A stretch of DNA of 64,000 nucleotides from Planctomycetota bacterium. GTDB lineage: Bacteria > Planctomycetota > Phycisphaerae > UBA1845 > UTPLA1. Below the pieces are notes generated by a model. That model was not told the origin of the DNA. It saw nothing but the letters and a program-made list of their open reading frames with translations, and searched no databases. Below, in pieces: positions 44,035-53,187 of the stretch. The stretch's first letter is position 1, and each line of letters opens with the position of its first letter. Both the position numbers and the translations under genes were made by a program. Location of the stretch: NCBI GenBank assembly GCA_015654675.1, contig JAATGM010000059.1:62001-126000 (forward strand), written 5' to 3'.

Positions 44035-45348
44035 GTGCAAGCGCTCTCGCTTCGCCCTCCGCCGCCGGCCCCACCCATCACCGATCCCGAGGCGATCCGC
44101 CGCGGCTATTCCCATTTCCGCCCGCGCATCCTGATCTGGACAACGATCGGTTACGGCGCGTTTTATTTCGTCCGCAAGAATCTCGCCGTCGCCATGCCAC
44201 TCATCGAACACCAACTCCACATATCAAAGTCCGACCTCGGACTCTTCCTCACGCTCCATGGAGTCATCTACGGAGTCTCAAAATTTGCCAATGGCATGCT
44301 CGCCGATCGCGCCAACGCTCGGCTATTCATGGCCCTCGGCCTGGCCGTCTCAGCCATCATCAACGTCTTCTTCGGCCTCAGTTCCGCCCTGATCACGCTG
44401 GGCCTCCTCTGGATGCTCAACGGCTGGTTCCAGGGCATGGGATATCCACCCTGCGCCCGGCTTCTCACGCATTGGTTCGCGCCCCGCGAATTAGCCACCA
44501 AAATGTCGCTCTGGAACGCCTCCCACGCCCTCGGCGGCGGCGCAATCGTCGTCCTTTGCGGCTACCTCGTCCGCAATTCCAACAACTGGCGCCTCTGCTT
44601 CTTCGTCCCGGCCACGATCGCAATGACGATTGCCGTCGCCCTCATCATTTTTCTTCGTGATACGCCAGAATCCGTCGGCCTCCCCGAGATCGAAGGTACG
44701 CGCGAAACCCCCGAGCCATCGCAACGCTTCAGTCAGGTCCTCTGGCGCCGAGTCTTCTCCGACAAATACATCTGGATCGCCTCGCTCGCCAACTTCTTCG
44801 TCTACACCATCCGCTACGCCGTCTTCGACTGGGGCCCCACCATGCTCAAAGAGTTCAAAGGCCTCGACCTCACCAGCGCGAGCTGGATGGTCGCCGCCTT
44901 CGAAGTCGCCGGCCTCGCGGGAATGCTCCTCACCGGCTGGCTCACCGACCGCGTCTTTCGCGGCCGCGGCGCACCGCTCAGCATGCTCTCCATGCTCCTC
45001 TGCGGCCTCGCCGTATTCCTATTTTGGAAAGCACCCCCCAAAGCGCTCATGCTCAACACGATCCTGCTCATGGCCGCCGGCTTCTTTGTGTATGGTCCCC
45101 AGGCCCTCGTCGCCGTCATCGTCGCTAACCGTGCCACCAAACACGCCGCAGCCACAGCCGTCGGACTGACCAGCATCTTCGGCTACGCCAGCACCGTCCT
45201 CTCCGGCTGGGGCCTCGGCGTCCTCGTCCAGCATCACGGCTGGCCGCCCGTATTCATGTGCCTCGCGGCGGCCGCATTCGTGGGCGCATTGCTGTTCGCC
45301 CTGGCGCTCCCGGCCAAGGTAAGTGGTTACTCCGATTCACATCATTGA
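44035..45348 (+). CDS. MFS transporter, organophosphate:phosphate antiporter (GlpT/UhpT) type
   Basis: A 437-residue protein with about twelve membrane helices. The N-terminal R-P-R-I-L-I-W-T-T-I-G-Y-G-A-F-Y-F-V-R-K-N pattern and the loop F-A-N-G-M-L-A-D-R-A-N-A-R are typical of the GlpT/UhpC family, which exchanges sugar or glycerol phosphates for phosphate. The exact substrate is unknown. GTG 44035 starts seven bases after the radical SAM stop, so the two may be cotranscribed. Confidence 0.85.
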   Translation: MQALSLRPPPPAPPITDPEAIRRGYSHFRPRILIWTTIGYGAFYFVRKNLAVAMPLIEHQLHISKSDLGLFLTLHGVIYGVSKFANGMLADRANARLFMALGLAVSAIINVFFGLSSALITLGLLWMLNGWFQGMGYPPCARLLTHWFAPRELATKMSLWNASHALGGGAIVVLCGYLVRNSNNWRLCFFVPATIAMTIAVALIIFLRDTPESVGLPEIEGTRETPEPSQRFSQVLWRRVFSDKYIWIASLANFFVYTIRYAVFDWGPTMLKEFKGLDLTSASWMVAAFEVAGLAGMLLTGWLTDRVFRGRGAPLSMLSMLLCGLAVFLFWKAPPKALMLNTILLMAAGFFVYGPQALVAVIVANRATKHAAATAVGLTSIFGYASTVLSGWGLGVLVQHHGWPPVFMCLAAAAFVGALLFALALPAKVSGYSDSHH

Positions 45349-45390
45349 AGCGCCTCGCAAGCCCCGCGCGCGACTGTACAATCCCCGCCC

Positions 45391-46920
45391 ATGCTCGCCC
45401 GGCTCTACAGCGTCACACTCGTCGGCATCGACGCCGTCCTCTGCGAAGTCGAGGTCAACGTCGCCTCGCGCGGTTTCGCCCAGGCCCAGATCGTCGGCAT
45501 GCCTGACGCCGCCGTGAAGGAAAGTCTCGAACGCATCCGCACCGCCATCGTCAACTGCGGCTATGAGCCGCCGGACAAACGCACGCTCGTCAACCTCGCC
45601 CCGGCCGACATCCGCAAGGAAGGCCCCGCCTTCGATCTCCCCATCGCCCTCGGAATGATCTTCGCCGCCGATTCCGTAGTGCCGGATACGACAAAGGAAT
45701 ACGTCATCGCCGGCGAACTCGCCCTCGACGGCCGCGTACGTCCGATTCGCGGCGCCCTCGCGATGTCCATGCTGGCCCGCCGCAAGAAATATCGCGGCGT
45801 CATCGTCCCCGTCGAAAACGCCGACGAAGCTGCCGTCGTCGATGACATCGAAGTCATCGGCGTCGGCTCGCTCACCGAAGCCGTCGGCTTTCTGAAAGAA
45901 CAACTCCCGCTCGAACCAACCACGATCGATCTCGATGCGGTGTTCAACAAGGCCTCCCAATACGACGTCGATTTCGCCGACGTCCGCGGCCAGGAATTCG
46001 CCAAACGCGCCCTCACCATCGCCGCCGCCGGTGGCCACAACATTCTCCTCATCGGCCCGCCGGGTTCCGGCAAGACACTCATGGCGAAGTGCCTCCCCTC
46101 GATTCTCCCACCGCTCACGCTCGACGAATCGCTGGAAACGACGCGCATCTGGTCCGCCGCCGGCAAGCTCCCCTCCGGGACGGCCCTGATGGCCACGCGC
46201 CCAGTCCGAACGCCCCACCACTCGGCCACCGCCCCCGCCCTCGTCGGCGGCGGAACCATCCCGCAAGCCGGCGAAGTCTCGCTCGCCCATCACGGCGTCC
46301 TCTTCCTCGACGAGTTCCCCGAGTTTCAGCGATCCATCCTCGAAACGCTTCGCCAGCCGCTCGAAGATGGCTGCGTCACCATCGCCCGCTCCCATAGCTC
46401 GATCCGCTTCCCGGCCGAGTTCATGCTGGTCGCCTCGATGAACCCATGCCCCTGCGGCTACTTCGCCGACCCGCGCAAGCCCTGCAAGTGTTCCGTCCCC
46501 CAAATTGACAAGTACCGCGGCCGCGTGAGCGGGCCGCTCATCGATCGCATCGACATTCACGTCACGGTCAGTGCGGTGCCCTTCGCCGAATTGCGGCACG
46601 CCCGTGCCGGCACCGACTCCGCGGCGATGCGACAGCAGGTCGAATCGGCACGAAAACGCCAACGGACCCGATTTGGCGAAAAGAAAACGCTGCTCAATGC
46701 CAGAATGGGACCGCGGCTCGTCCGCCAGCACTGCCCCCTCGACGGCTCAGCCGAGCTGATCCTCAAGCAGGCCATGACCGAGCTGGGCCTCTCCGCCCGC
46801 GCCCACGACAAGGTCCTGCGCGTCGCCCGAACCATCGCCGACATCGACGGACGCGACAGCATTTCTGCCGATCATCTCAGCGAAGCCGTCCAGTACCGCC
46901 AACTCGATCGCCAGAGCTGA
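45391..46920 (+). CDS. comM: ComM/YifB-family AAA+ ATPase
   Basis: A 509-residue protein. The N-terminal domain has V-G-M-P-D-A-A-V-K-E-S and N-L-A-P-A-D-I-R-K-E-G. The AAA+ core has Walker A GPPGSGKT at 222-229 and Walker B L-F-L-D-E-F-P-E. The C-terminal Mg-chelatase-like domain has the C-P-C-G-Y-F-x-D zinc-like loop. Family members help branch migration of DNA taken up during transformation and act in recombination. It begins 42 bases after the MFS gene. Confidence 0.92.
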   Translation: MLARLYSVTLVGIDAVLCEVEVNVASRGFAQAQIVGMPDAAVKESLERIRTAIVNCGYEPPDKRTLVNLAPADIRKEGPAFDLPIALGMIFAADSVVPDTTKEYVIAGELALDGRVRPIRGALAMSMLARRKKYRGVIVPVENADEAAVVDDIEVIGVGSLTEAVGFLKEQLPLEPTTIDLDAVFNKASQYDVDFADVRGQEFAKRALTIAAAGGHNILLIGPPGSGKTLMAKCLPSILPPLTLDESLETTRIWSAAGKLPSGTALMATRPVRTPHHSATAPALVGGGTIPQAGEVSLAHHGVLFLDEFPEFQRSILETLRQPLEDGCVTIARSHSSIRFPAEFMLVASMNPCPCGYFADPRKPCKCSVPQIDKYRGRVSGPLIDRIDIHVTVSAVPFAELRHARAGTDSAAMRQQVESARKRQRTRFGEKKTLLNARMGPRLVRQHCPLDGSAELILKQAMTELGLSARAHDKVLRVARTIADIDGRDSISADHLSEAVQYRQLDRQS

Positions 46921-46929
46921 AACTCGGGG

Positions 46930-47898
46930 TTACTTTGATTCAACCACGATTGCCGCCGGTGCGGCAGCAACGTCGCTCAGCGACGCGAACGCCGCCGCAT
47001 CCCCCTGCAAGGTCGCCCGAAAAAACGCCGTCAGCATCCCCGCCGTCAAGCGCCGCATCGGCTCTCGATCCGATTTCGAATCGCACACGAGCGCCGCGGC
47101 GTTCGCCGCATCCTCGTCCAGCATGTCGCCGTGTCCGTAGTCACTCGCGACAACGTGCCATGCCGGCGAAGCACTCGCCGCGTAGAACTGCATATGATTA
47201 TCACCCGCCGGCGCGCAGGCCCCACCCCGCCCCGTTCCGATCACCAGCGACGGAAAAGGAAAATTCAGCGTCCCGGCTAATACTCGCGATTGCCCGCCCA
47301 GCGGACCGCCCGTGCCATCCACCGGATCAATCCCCGCCACCGCCATGCCGCGCGAAGGATCGGCCTTCAACAGAAGCCACACGACTTTGCCGCCCCGCGA
47401 GTGTCCCGCGAGACCGAAGCGGCCCATGTCCGCATCAACGCCGGCAACTTCACCCAGATGCTCGCCCAGCCATTCTCGAACTTGGTTCGCTGACTCGGCC
47501 TCCTGATCCGCGCTCGGATTGCCGAGCGCCACGCCCGCTCCGAGCTCATACATCTGTGGCGCTACGACAACAAATCCATGGCTCGCGAGATGCCTCATGA
47601 TCTCGTCGTACCAGGTGTTCATTCCAAAAAACGCATGCTGCAACTGAACAACGGCAAAGGTGCCGGGCGCATCGGGCGCAACGATATGCAGCGGCCTGGG
47701 CGCGCCCCCGTCACACTGCTCCACGTCGATCGTCCGAACAGCCAATGGCCCCGCTTGAAATGGATCGCCTGTCGCTACATAGATGGGACCCGCGACAGCA
47801 TTCGCGGTTCCAGATTCTTCGACGAACGAACACTCGCCGCCCCCGTTACAGGATACCAATACCGCGCAAATGAAAGCGATGAAGGCAATCCTTCTCAT
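46930..47898 (-). CDS. Lipoprotein alpha/beta hydrolase
   Basis: A 322-residue protein with a lipoprotein signal (I-C-A-V-L-V-S-C, lipid Cys17). The nucleophile elbow is G-H-S167-R-G-G. Earlier it has Q-L-Q-H-A-F-F-G-M-N, the oxyanion region of chlorophyllase/PHB-depolymerase-like hydrolases. Substrate is unknown. ATG 47898 gives a compact signal peptide; an ATG six codons upstream is possible. It is convergent with comM, nine bases apart. Confidence 0.75.
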   Translation of the reverse strand: MRRIAFIAFICAVLVSCNGGGECSFVEESGTANAVAGPIYVATGDPFQAGPLAVRTIDVEQCDGGAPRPLHIVAPDAPGTFAVVQLQHAFFGMNTWYDEIMRHLASHGFVVVAPQMYELGAGVALGNPSADQEAESANQVREWLGEHLGEVAGVDADMGRFGLAGHSRGGKVVWLLLKADPSRGMAVAGIDPVDGTGGPLGGQSRVLAGTLNFPFPSLVIGTGRGGACAPAGDNHMQFYAASASPAWHVVASDYGHGDMLDEDAANAAALVCDSKSDREPMRRLTAGMLTAFFRATLQGDAAAFASLSDVAAAPAAIVVESK

Positions 47899-48235
47899 CA
47901 CTGCCGCTTCAATCATCGCGTCGATTCTAGGCCTCAGGTTGACTGGCACGTAAAGCTGTCAGGGTGCGCATATGAAAAGCGGGGCGTCGGCCGGTCCGAT
48001 CCGGGCTCGTTGATCGTTCCCCGGCCGAGCCCCATAGGTCTGGTTCGCTCACCAGAGAATCTCCCCACTGCATGCGCCGCGCCACAGAACTAGAATCCGG
48101 CGCAAGGAGTCGATTCGGAATACAACTAGATATCAGGAAAATACTTAGAGAATATATTCCGAGATTGCCAAGATCACATCGATGAATCAGGGCCTGCCAA
48201 CTGGGCAAATCTAACCACTAATTACCCAGTAACGC
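47899..48235. other. Intergenic region, no supported gene
   Basis: A 337-base gap that includes an AT-rich stretch around 48110-48160. No RNA gene, promoter or coding region could be supported. Confidence 0.45.
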
Positions 48236-48901
48236 TCACTCCGCCGCGAAGCTCGCCGCAGTCAAATTGCCAAGTCGATCGACCACCCAATCAGCCCCAT
48301 CGAGCTGCCCCGCAGTATGCGCACTCCGAATTGCAACGACGCGAATCCCGGCTCGACGGGCCGCTTCAACTCCCGCCGGCGCATCTTCAACCACTACGCA
48401 ACGACCCGGAGCAATCCCAATCCGCTGCGCTGCCAATTGAAAGACCTGCGGATCGGGCTTCCCGCGCGAAACATCCGCCCCCGTCACCACCGCATCAAAC
48501 GCCACCACGTCGCGTAGTGCCTCCAGGACCAACTCGACATTCTCCACCGGCCCCGAAGACCCAACCGCCAATCGCGCCCCGGCCGTCCTCAATTCCTTTA
48601 ACAGCTCGCGCGCCCCGCCCATGATTGGCACGCGCCCGCGAATCAAATCACGATAGAGCGCCTCCTTTCGCTCATCCATCTGTCGAATCTCTGCTGCGCT
48701 CCGCCCCGCACCAAACAATAACTCGATAATGTCCCTGCTCGTCCGGCCGAACGTCGCCGCAAACTCCGCCTCGCTGATATCGCGCCCATGCTCCCGCCCC
48801 AGCAACCTCCAGCTCTCAAAGTGCGGCTGGTAGCTGTCCACCAGAACCCCGTCCATGTCGAATATCACCCCGCGCCCACTCAGCATTTGTTCCACAACCA
48901 T
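48236..48901 (-). CDS. HAD-family hydrolase, beta-phosphoglucomutase-like
   Basis: A 221-residue protein with the HAD core. Motif I is F-D15-M-D17-G-V-L-V-D-S, motif II S-S-G near residue 115, and motifs III/IV are K-P-D-P-Q-V-F and V-V-E-D-A-P-A-G-V. The cap lies between motifs I and II. This subfamily contains phosphatases and beta-phosphoglucomutases. The substrate is not determined. It is divergent from the SIMPL gene. Confidence 0.85.
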   Translation of the reverse strand: MVVEQMLSGRGVIFDMDGVLVDSYQPHFESWRLLGREHGRDISEAEFAATFGRTSRDIIELLFGAGRSAAEIRQMDERKEALYRDLIRGRVPIMGGARELLKELRTAGARLAVGSSGPVENVELVLEALRDVVAFDAVVTGADVSRGKPDPQVFQLAAQRIGIAPGRCVVVEDAPAGVEAARRAGIRVVAIRSAHTAGQLDGADWVVDRLGNLTAASFAAE

Positions 48902-48997
48902 TCCTCATTCATCGAACCGAATCCCATGCTTCGTCGTAAACCTCACGTGCGGGACAGGGATCGTTCCGCCCCAAAACCTCGCGCTCACGGAGGAGCC

Positions 48998-49765
48998 ATG
49001 TCAGATCATCGTATCCATCTCAACCTTCCCACCACAGCCACCGTCGTCGGACTCGGCCTCGCAGTCAGCTTCGTCAGCAGCACCTGGGTGGCCGCCCGCG
49101 CCTACAGCTCTCGCGCCGACGCCGTCGACAAGCGCGAGCAGACCATGTGCGTAAAGGGCTCCACCCGCAAGCGCATCCGCGCCGACCGCGGCGTATGGCA
49201 TATCGATGTGCGAGGCGAGAACAAGGAACTCCCCGCCGCTTTTGCCACGCTTGATGAGGGCACGAAGCGCGTCCAGAAGTTCCTGACCGAGCAGGGCTTC
49301 AAGCCCGACGAAGTTGGCCTCGGCCCGATCCAGACCGCGACGCACTACGTTCGCGATTCAAAGGGCGTCGAAACCCGCGAGGTCTCGGACTACACCCTGA
49401 CCCGCGACATCGGCGTCTTCACCCCGGACGTCGACCGCGTCAACCGCTCGGTCGGTGGCGTCACGCAACTCATCCAGGACGGTGTGCTCGTCATCTCCGG
49501 CGTGCCCGAATACTACTACACCGACCTACCCAAGCTCCGCCTGGAATTGCTCGGCCTCGCCTCAAAAGACGCCCGCACCCGCGCCGACGAAATCGCAAAA
49601 AACGTGAGCGGCCGGGTAGCCGAAGTCCGCTCCGCCTACATGGGCGTCCTTCAAATCACCCAACCATTCTCAACCGAAACCAGCGGCGAAGGCATGTACG
49701 ACACCACCACCATCGACAAAGACGTCCAGGCGGTGGTGACGGTGACGTTCCGAATTACGTCATGA
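48998..49765 (+). CDS. SIMPL-domain (DUF541) exported protein
   Basis: A 255-residue protein with an N-terminal hydrophobic anchor (A-T-V-V-G-L-G-L-A-V-S-F-V). The mature domain starts with V-K-G-S-T-R-K-R-I-R-A-D-R-G-V-W and matches SIMPL/DUF541 proteins, with the alternating strand and helix pattern and a C-terminal V-Q-A-V-V-T-V-T-F-R. ATG 48998 follows GGAGGAG. The extra upstream residues in the same frame are not supported. Its function is unknown; family members are periplasmic. Confidence 0.85.
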   Translation: MSDHRIHLNLPTTATVVGLGLAVSFVSSTWVAARAYSSRADAVDKREQTMCVKGSTRKRIRADRGVWHIDVRGENKELPAAFATLDEGTKRVQKFLTEQGFKPDEVGLGPIQTATHYVRDSKGVETREVSDYTLTRDIGVFTPDVDRVNRSVGGVTQLIQDGVLVISGVPEYYYTDLPKLRLELLGLASKDARTRADEIAKNVSGRVAEVRSAYMGVLQITQPFSTETSGEGMYDTTTIDKDVQAVVTVTFRITS

Positions 49766-49792
49766 CGCCGCTGTGAATACCGGGCTTGAAAA

Positions 49793-49865
<73 letters not shown>

Positions 49866-50089
49866 GGGATTTATTTCTTCGGCCATTAGAGGCCCGACAA
49901 TCACAACTGTCAACGAGTCTAATCCAATGCCACCGGCGCTAACGTTCCGCTAATACCGCTCGCGGCGCAGCGCCGACGCAATCGCACCGCTTGCGGCCGG
50001 CCATCCGCGGGAATACAATTGCTGGTAGCACGGGGCGGAGCAGCAGATCGCGCCAAACTCCGTGCATGGTTCGGAGAGGGACGAGCCGA

Positions 50090-50719
50090 ATGCTCGCCGC
50101 GGGTTCCGCAGTCAACTGCAACGTACTCGTGCTAAACCGGCACTATCTGGCCATTCGGGTCATTAACGTCCGGCGCGCCTTCTCGCTGCTCTGCCGCCGC
50201 CTCGCCGAAGTCATCCACATCGAGGATGGCGAATACCTCTCCTACGACTTCCAATCCTGGTGCGATCTCTCCGAGCTGCGCCGCGCGTTCGATCCAAACG
50301 GACACGATTGGATCAAAACCGTCCGCTTCGACATCGCTGTGCCGCGCATCATCCGCCTCAGCATCTTTGACCGCCTCCCCAAGCAGGACGTCAAGTTCAA
50401 CCGCCGCAACATCTTCGCCCGCGACGGAAATCGCTGCCAATACTGCGGCAAGAAGTTCCCAACCACCGAGCTTTCCCTCGATCACGTCATCCCGCGCAGC
50501 CGCGGCGGCGGATCGACCTGGGAAAACATTGTCTGCTGCTGCCTCAAGTGCAACATCCGCAAGGGCGGCCGCACGCCGAACGAGGCCCACATGAAGCTCC
50601 AGACCATCCCTAAAAAGCCGCACCGCAACCCGATCATCAGCGTCAAGCTGAACGACGGGCGCTACGCAAGCTGGAAGCAGTTCCTCGACCAGGCCTACTG
50701 GACCGTGGAACTGAAGTAG
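50090..50719 (+). CDS. HNH endonuclease-family protein
   Basis: A 209-residue protein. Its N-terminal half ([20 protein letters not shown]) and C-terminal HNH finger match a widespread bacterial HNH family. The finger has C116-x2-C119 (C-Q-Y-C-G), D131-H132 (S-L-D-H-V-I-P) and C-x-x-C-N before R-K-G. It probably cleaves DNA, but its biological role is unclear. ATG 50090 follows GGAGAGGG; upstream in-frame starts are not supported. Confidence 0.85.
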   Translation: MLAAGSAVNCNVLVLNRHYLAIRVINVRRAFSLLCRRLAEVIHIEDGEYLSYDFQSWCDLSELRRAFDPNGHDWIKTVRFDIAVPRIIRLSIFDRLPKQDVKFNRRNIFARDGNRCQYCGKKFPTTELSLDHVIPRSRGGGSTWENIVCCCLKCNIRKGGRTPNEAHMKLQTIPKKPHRNPIISVKLNDGRYASWKQFLDQAYWTVELK

Positions 50720-50811
50720 TGCAATCCCCGCGCAGACTCCGTTTGCCCGCGTAGCGCGGCGCACGATGGCCGCATCCAACCGCTGCTTTAGTCTCTCTTC
50801 CGGAGCTGACT

Positions 50812-53187
50812 ATGTCCTCGATTTCCCACGCGCTGCTCATTTACATGATTGCACAGTCGCACGCCTCTGCGCCGGTCGCCAGCCAACCGACGCCCCCCAC
50901 TTCGTCGCCGAAAGCAGCGTGGCTTTCGAAGGCCGACGGACCTTGGAACAACGACCTCGGAGTTTTGTTCTTAGCCGATGCGAAGCCCGCGCAGTCCGGC
51001 TCGTCGAACGCCATCCCACATGCCTCGGCCCCCACGCTCGCATCGCTAGGCGGTGATCGCCTGCTCGGCGTCTTCGAATATTTCTCGCGCGAAGACCGCC
51101 GCGACTTCGGCGTCCTCGCCTCATCCGAATCGAAGGACGGCGGCAAGACTTGGTCCAGGCCCCGACGTCTCGAGCTCACAGGCCTGGCAGCCGACGACGG
51201 CCGACCGCGCTTCCCCGCCCTGCTCGCCCTGCCCGACGGCCAGTTCCGCCTCTACGTCACGCTCTATCCGAAAAACAGCCGGTCTGTGATCGCCTCGTTT
51301 GCGTCGAAGGACGGCCGGACCTTCACCGCCGATCCCGGCCGCCGCCTTGCCCTTCCCGACGCCGGCCTCGTTAGCCCGATCGCTGTCGCATCCGGCGGCT
51401 CCGTCCACCTGTTCGCTCACCGCGCCGCCCGTACCCGCGAATTGATTCACGCCATTTCAAAAGACGGACTCCACTTCGACCGCCTTCCCGACCTGCGAAC
51501 CGACTCCCCGCTCGCCCTGCCCCCCGCCGTCCGAGACGCCGCGATCGTCGCTACACCGCGCGGGTTGCTCGTCATCGGAACCGCCGACGGCGCCAACTGG
51601 TCCATCGCCTCAGCAACCGGCATACCTCCAACGACCGACATCGCTTCGGCTCGCCTGAAACCCGGCGAAACCGTCGCCCTCATTGTCTCCGATCGCCGCC
51701 GAGGCCCGGACGGTAACGCCCTCGTCATGGGTAAGCGGCCCTCCGCCGCAAAGACCCACGCCAGTGGCAAACCCGCTCCCGACAATCCCGCCCAACCTGC
51801 CGACATGAACGCCGACCCGAACAATCCCGGCGAAGCACAAGCCACCGACGACTGGCCGCCCGAACCGGATTTTCTAAGCCCGATCGATTACGTCGCCTGG
51901 GTGCGCGAGCGCGCCGCACAAAACGCCGCAGACAATGCCGCCCCGGTCTACCGCCAATTCATGCTCAAGCAGGATACCGATGGCCGCTGGGTATCGGCCC
52001 TGCCCCCGATGTCGAGCATGATGAACGATCCGACCTATTCCGGCGATCACGGCCCGTGGCGGCCGGAAGACCATCCGGATTGGGAACGCAGCATTCAGTC
52101 CGCCCTGCCTTTCATCCAGCAGTACAAGTCAGCAAGCTCGCACGCCGATTACGCCACAAGCGTCGATATCGATCCCGATGCAAAGGGGCCGGCGCTTGTC
52201 AATTTCCTGCTGCCCGACCTCAGCGTTCATCGAACGATCTGCAAGGAGATTCTCGCATCGTCGTGGCGCGCCCCGGACGGAAAAGTCGATCCCGATGCCA
52301 TGGTGGATGCCTGGAAGACCACCCTTACCAGCGCGAAACACATCGGCTCCGGCGTTACCTTGATCGAAGACCTTGTCGGCGTCTCGATCGCATCTGTGAC
52401 TTACGCCGACGCGCGCGACGCACTCTCGCAGGGTGTAATCCCGCCCGAACGTCTGAGTGATGCCCTCGAAACTCTTCGCAAAAACGCTCCAAGGCCGCGC
52501 GACCCCGCCGACCTTCTGGTCGGCGAGGCCGCCTTCGCCGCCGATCTGGTTCAATACGTAACCGACACGAATACAACTGATGGTGCGCCGCGTCTGAACG
52601 CTGAGCGCGTCCAGGAAATGGCCGGCTTCCTCTCCGAAAAACCGATGCCCCCCGAAGACCTGGACGAAATGCTCAAGAAAGACCCGCGAGAAATCGGCAG
52701 CGCACTGCGGGACTACTATCGCGAGACCGCCGACGCCATGCGCATCGGCTATCCCGACGTCAACGCGAAGAAAATGAACGAACTCACCGACCGGTACGTG
52801 AGAGAGCACCCCGAAATTGGCCCCATCCTGCCCGCGCTCGGCCGCGTCGAGACCCTCATGACCCGAAACGAGGCCTCGCGCCGCGCCACCGAGCTCGCCT
52901 ACGAGGTGAACATCTTCAAGGCCCGTCAGGGTCGCTGGCCCGCGTCGCTCGACGAACTTCCCGCCGCACCCAACACCGATTCACACGTCGACCCGTTCAC
53001 CAAACAGAACTTCCTATACCGCGTCGGCCCCAATGGTCCCATCATCTACTCCGCCTCCGAAAACGGAAAAGATGACGGTGGTCAGCATTCGCCGCGTTGG
53101 GGAGATGGAAATCAAAAGGCGGATGAGTCCGACGACTTTATCTTCTGGCCCCCGCAACCACGCCCCAAACCAAAAACGTCGCCCTAG
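50812..53187 (+). CDS. BNR/sialidase-like protein with type II secretion G-like C-terminal tail
   Basis: A 791-residue protein. The first 15 residues are hydrophobic and may be a poor signal peptide. Residues about 70-300 form a BNR-like propeller with S-K-D-G-G-K-T-W and R-F-P-A-L-L-A-L-P-D-G. A Pro/Ala linker follows, then about 300 helical residues of unknown fold. The last 90 residues (E-V-N-I-F-K-A-R-Q-G-R-W-P-A-S-L-D-E-L, D-P-F-T-K, G-P-I-I-Y-S) resemble the pseudopilin G tail common in planctomycete proteins. It overlaps the convergent MEMO gene by four bases. No enzyme activity is claimed. Confidence 0.65.
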   Translation: MSSISHALLIYMIAQSHASAPVASQPTPPTSSPKAAWLSKADGPWNNDLGVLFLADAKPAQSGSSNAIPHASAPTLASLGGDRLLGVFEYFSREDRRDFGVLASSESKDGGKTWSRPRRLELTGLAADDGRPRFPALLALPDGQFRLYVTLYPKNSRSVIASFASKDGRTFTADPGRRLALPDAGLVSPIAVASGGSVHLFAHRAARTRELIHAISKDGLHFDRLPDLRTDSPLALPPAVRDAAIVATPRGLLVIGTADGANWSIASATGIPPTTDIASARLKPGETVALIVSDRRRGPDGNALVMGKRPSAAKTHASGKPAPDNPAQPADMNADPNNPGEAQATDDWPPEPDFLSPIDYVAWVRERAAQNAADNAAPVYRQFMLKQDTDGRWVSALPPMSSMMNDPTYSGDHGPWRPEDHPDWERSIQSALPFIQQYKSASSHADYATSVDIDPDAKGPALVNFLLPDLSVHRTICKEILASSWRAPDGKVDPDAMVDAWKTTLTSAKHIGSGVTLIEDLVGVSIASVTYADARDALSQGVIPPERLSDALETLRKNAPRPRDPADLLVGEAAFAADLVQYVTDTNTTDGAPRLNAERVQEMAGFLSEKPMPPEDLDEMLKKDPREIGSALRDYYRETADAMRIGYPDVNAKKMNELTDRYVREHPEIGPILPALGRVETLMTRNEASRRATELAYEVNIFKARQGRWPASLDELPAAPNTDSHVDPFTKQNFLYRVGPNGPIIYSASENGKDDGGQHSPRWGDGNQKADESDDFIFWPPQPRPKPKTSP

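Noticed and set aside
42046-44220. Long open frame antisense to the radical SAM gene
   Set aside because: It is a GC-rich shadow frame with unnatural composition. The + strand gene has clear conserved motifs.
45337-46731. 464-residue frame antisense to comM
   Set aside because: Shadow of a conserved ATPase gene.
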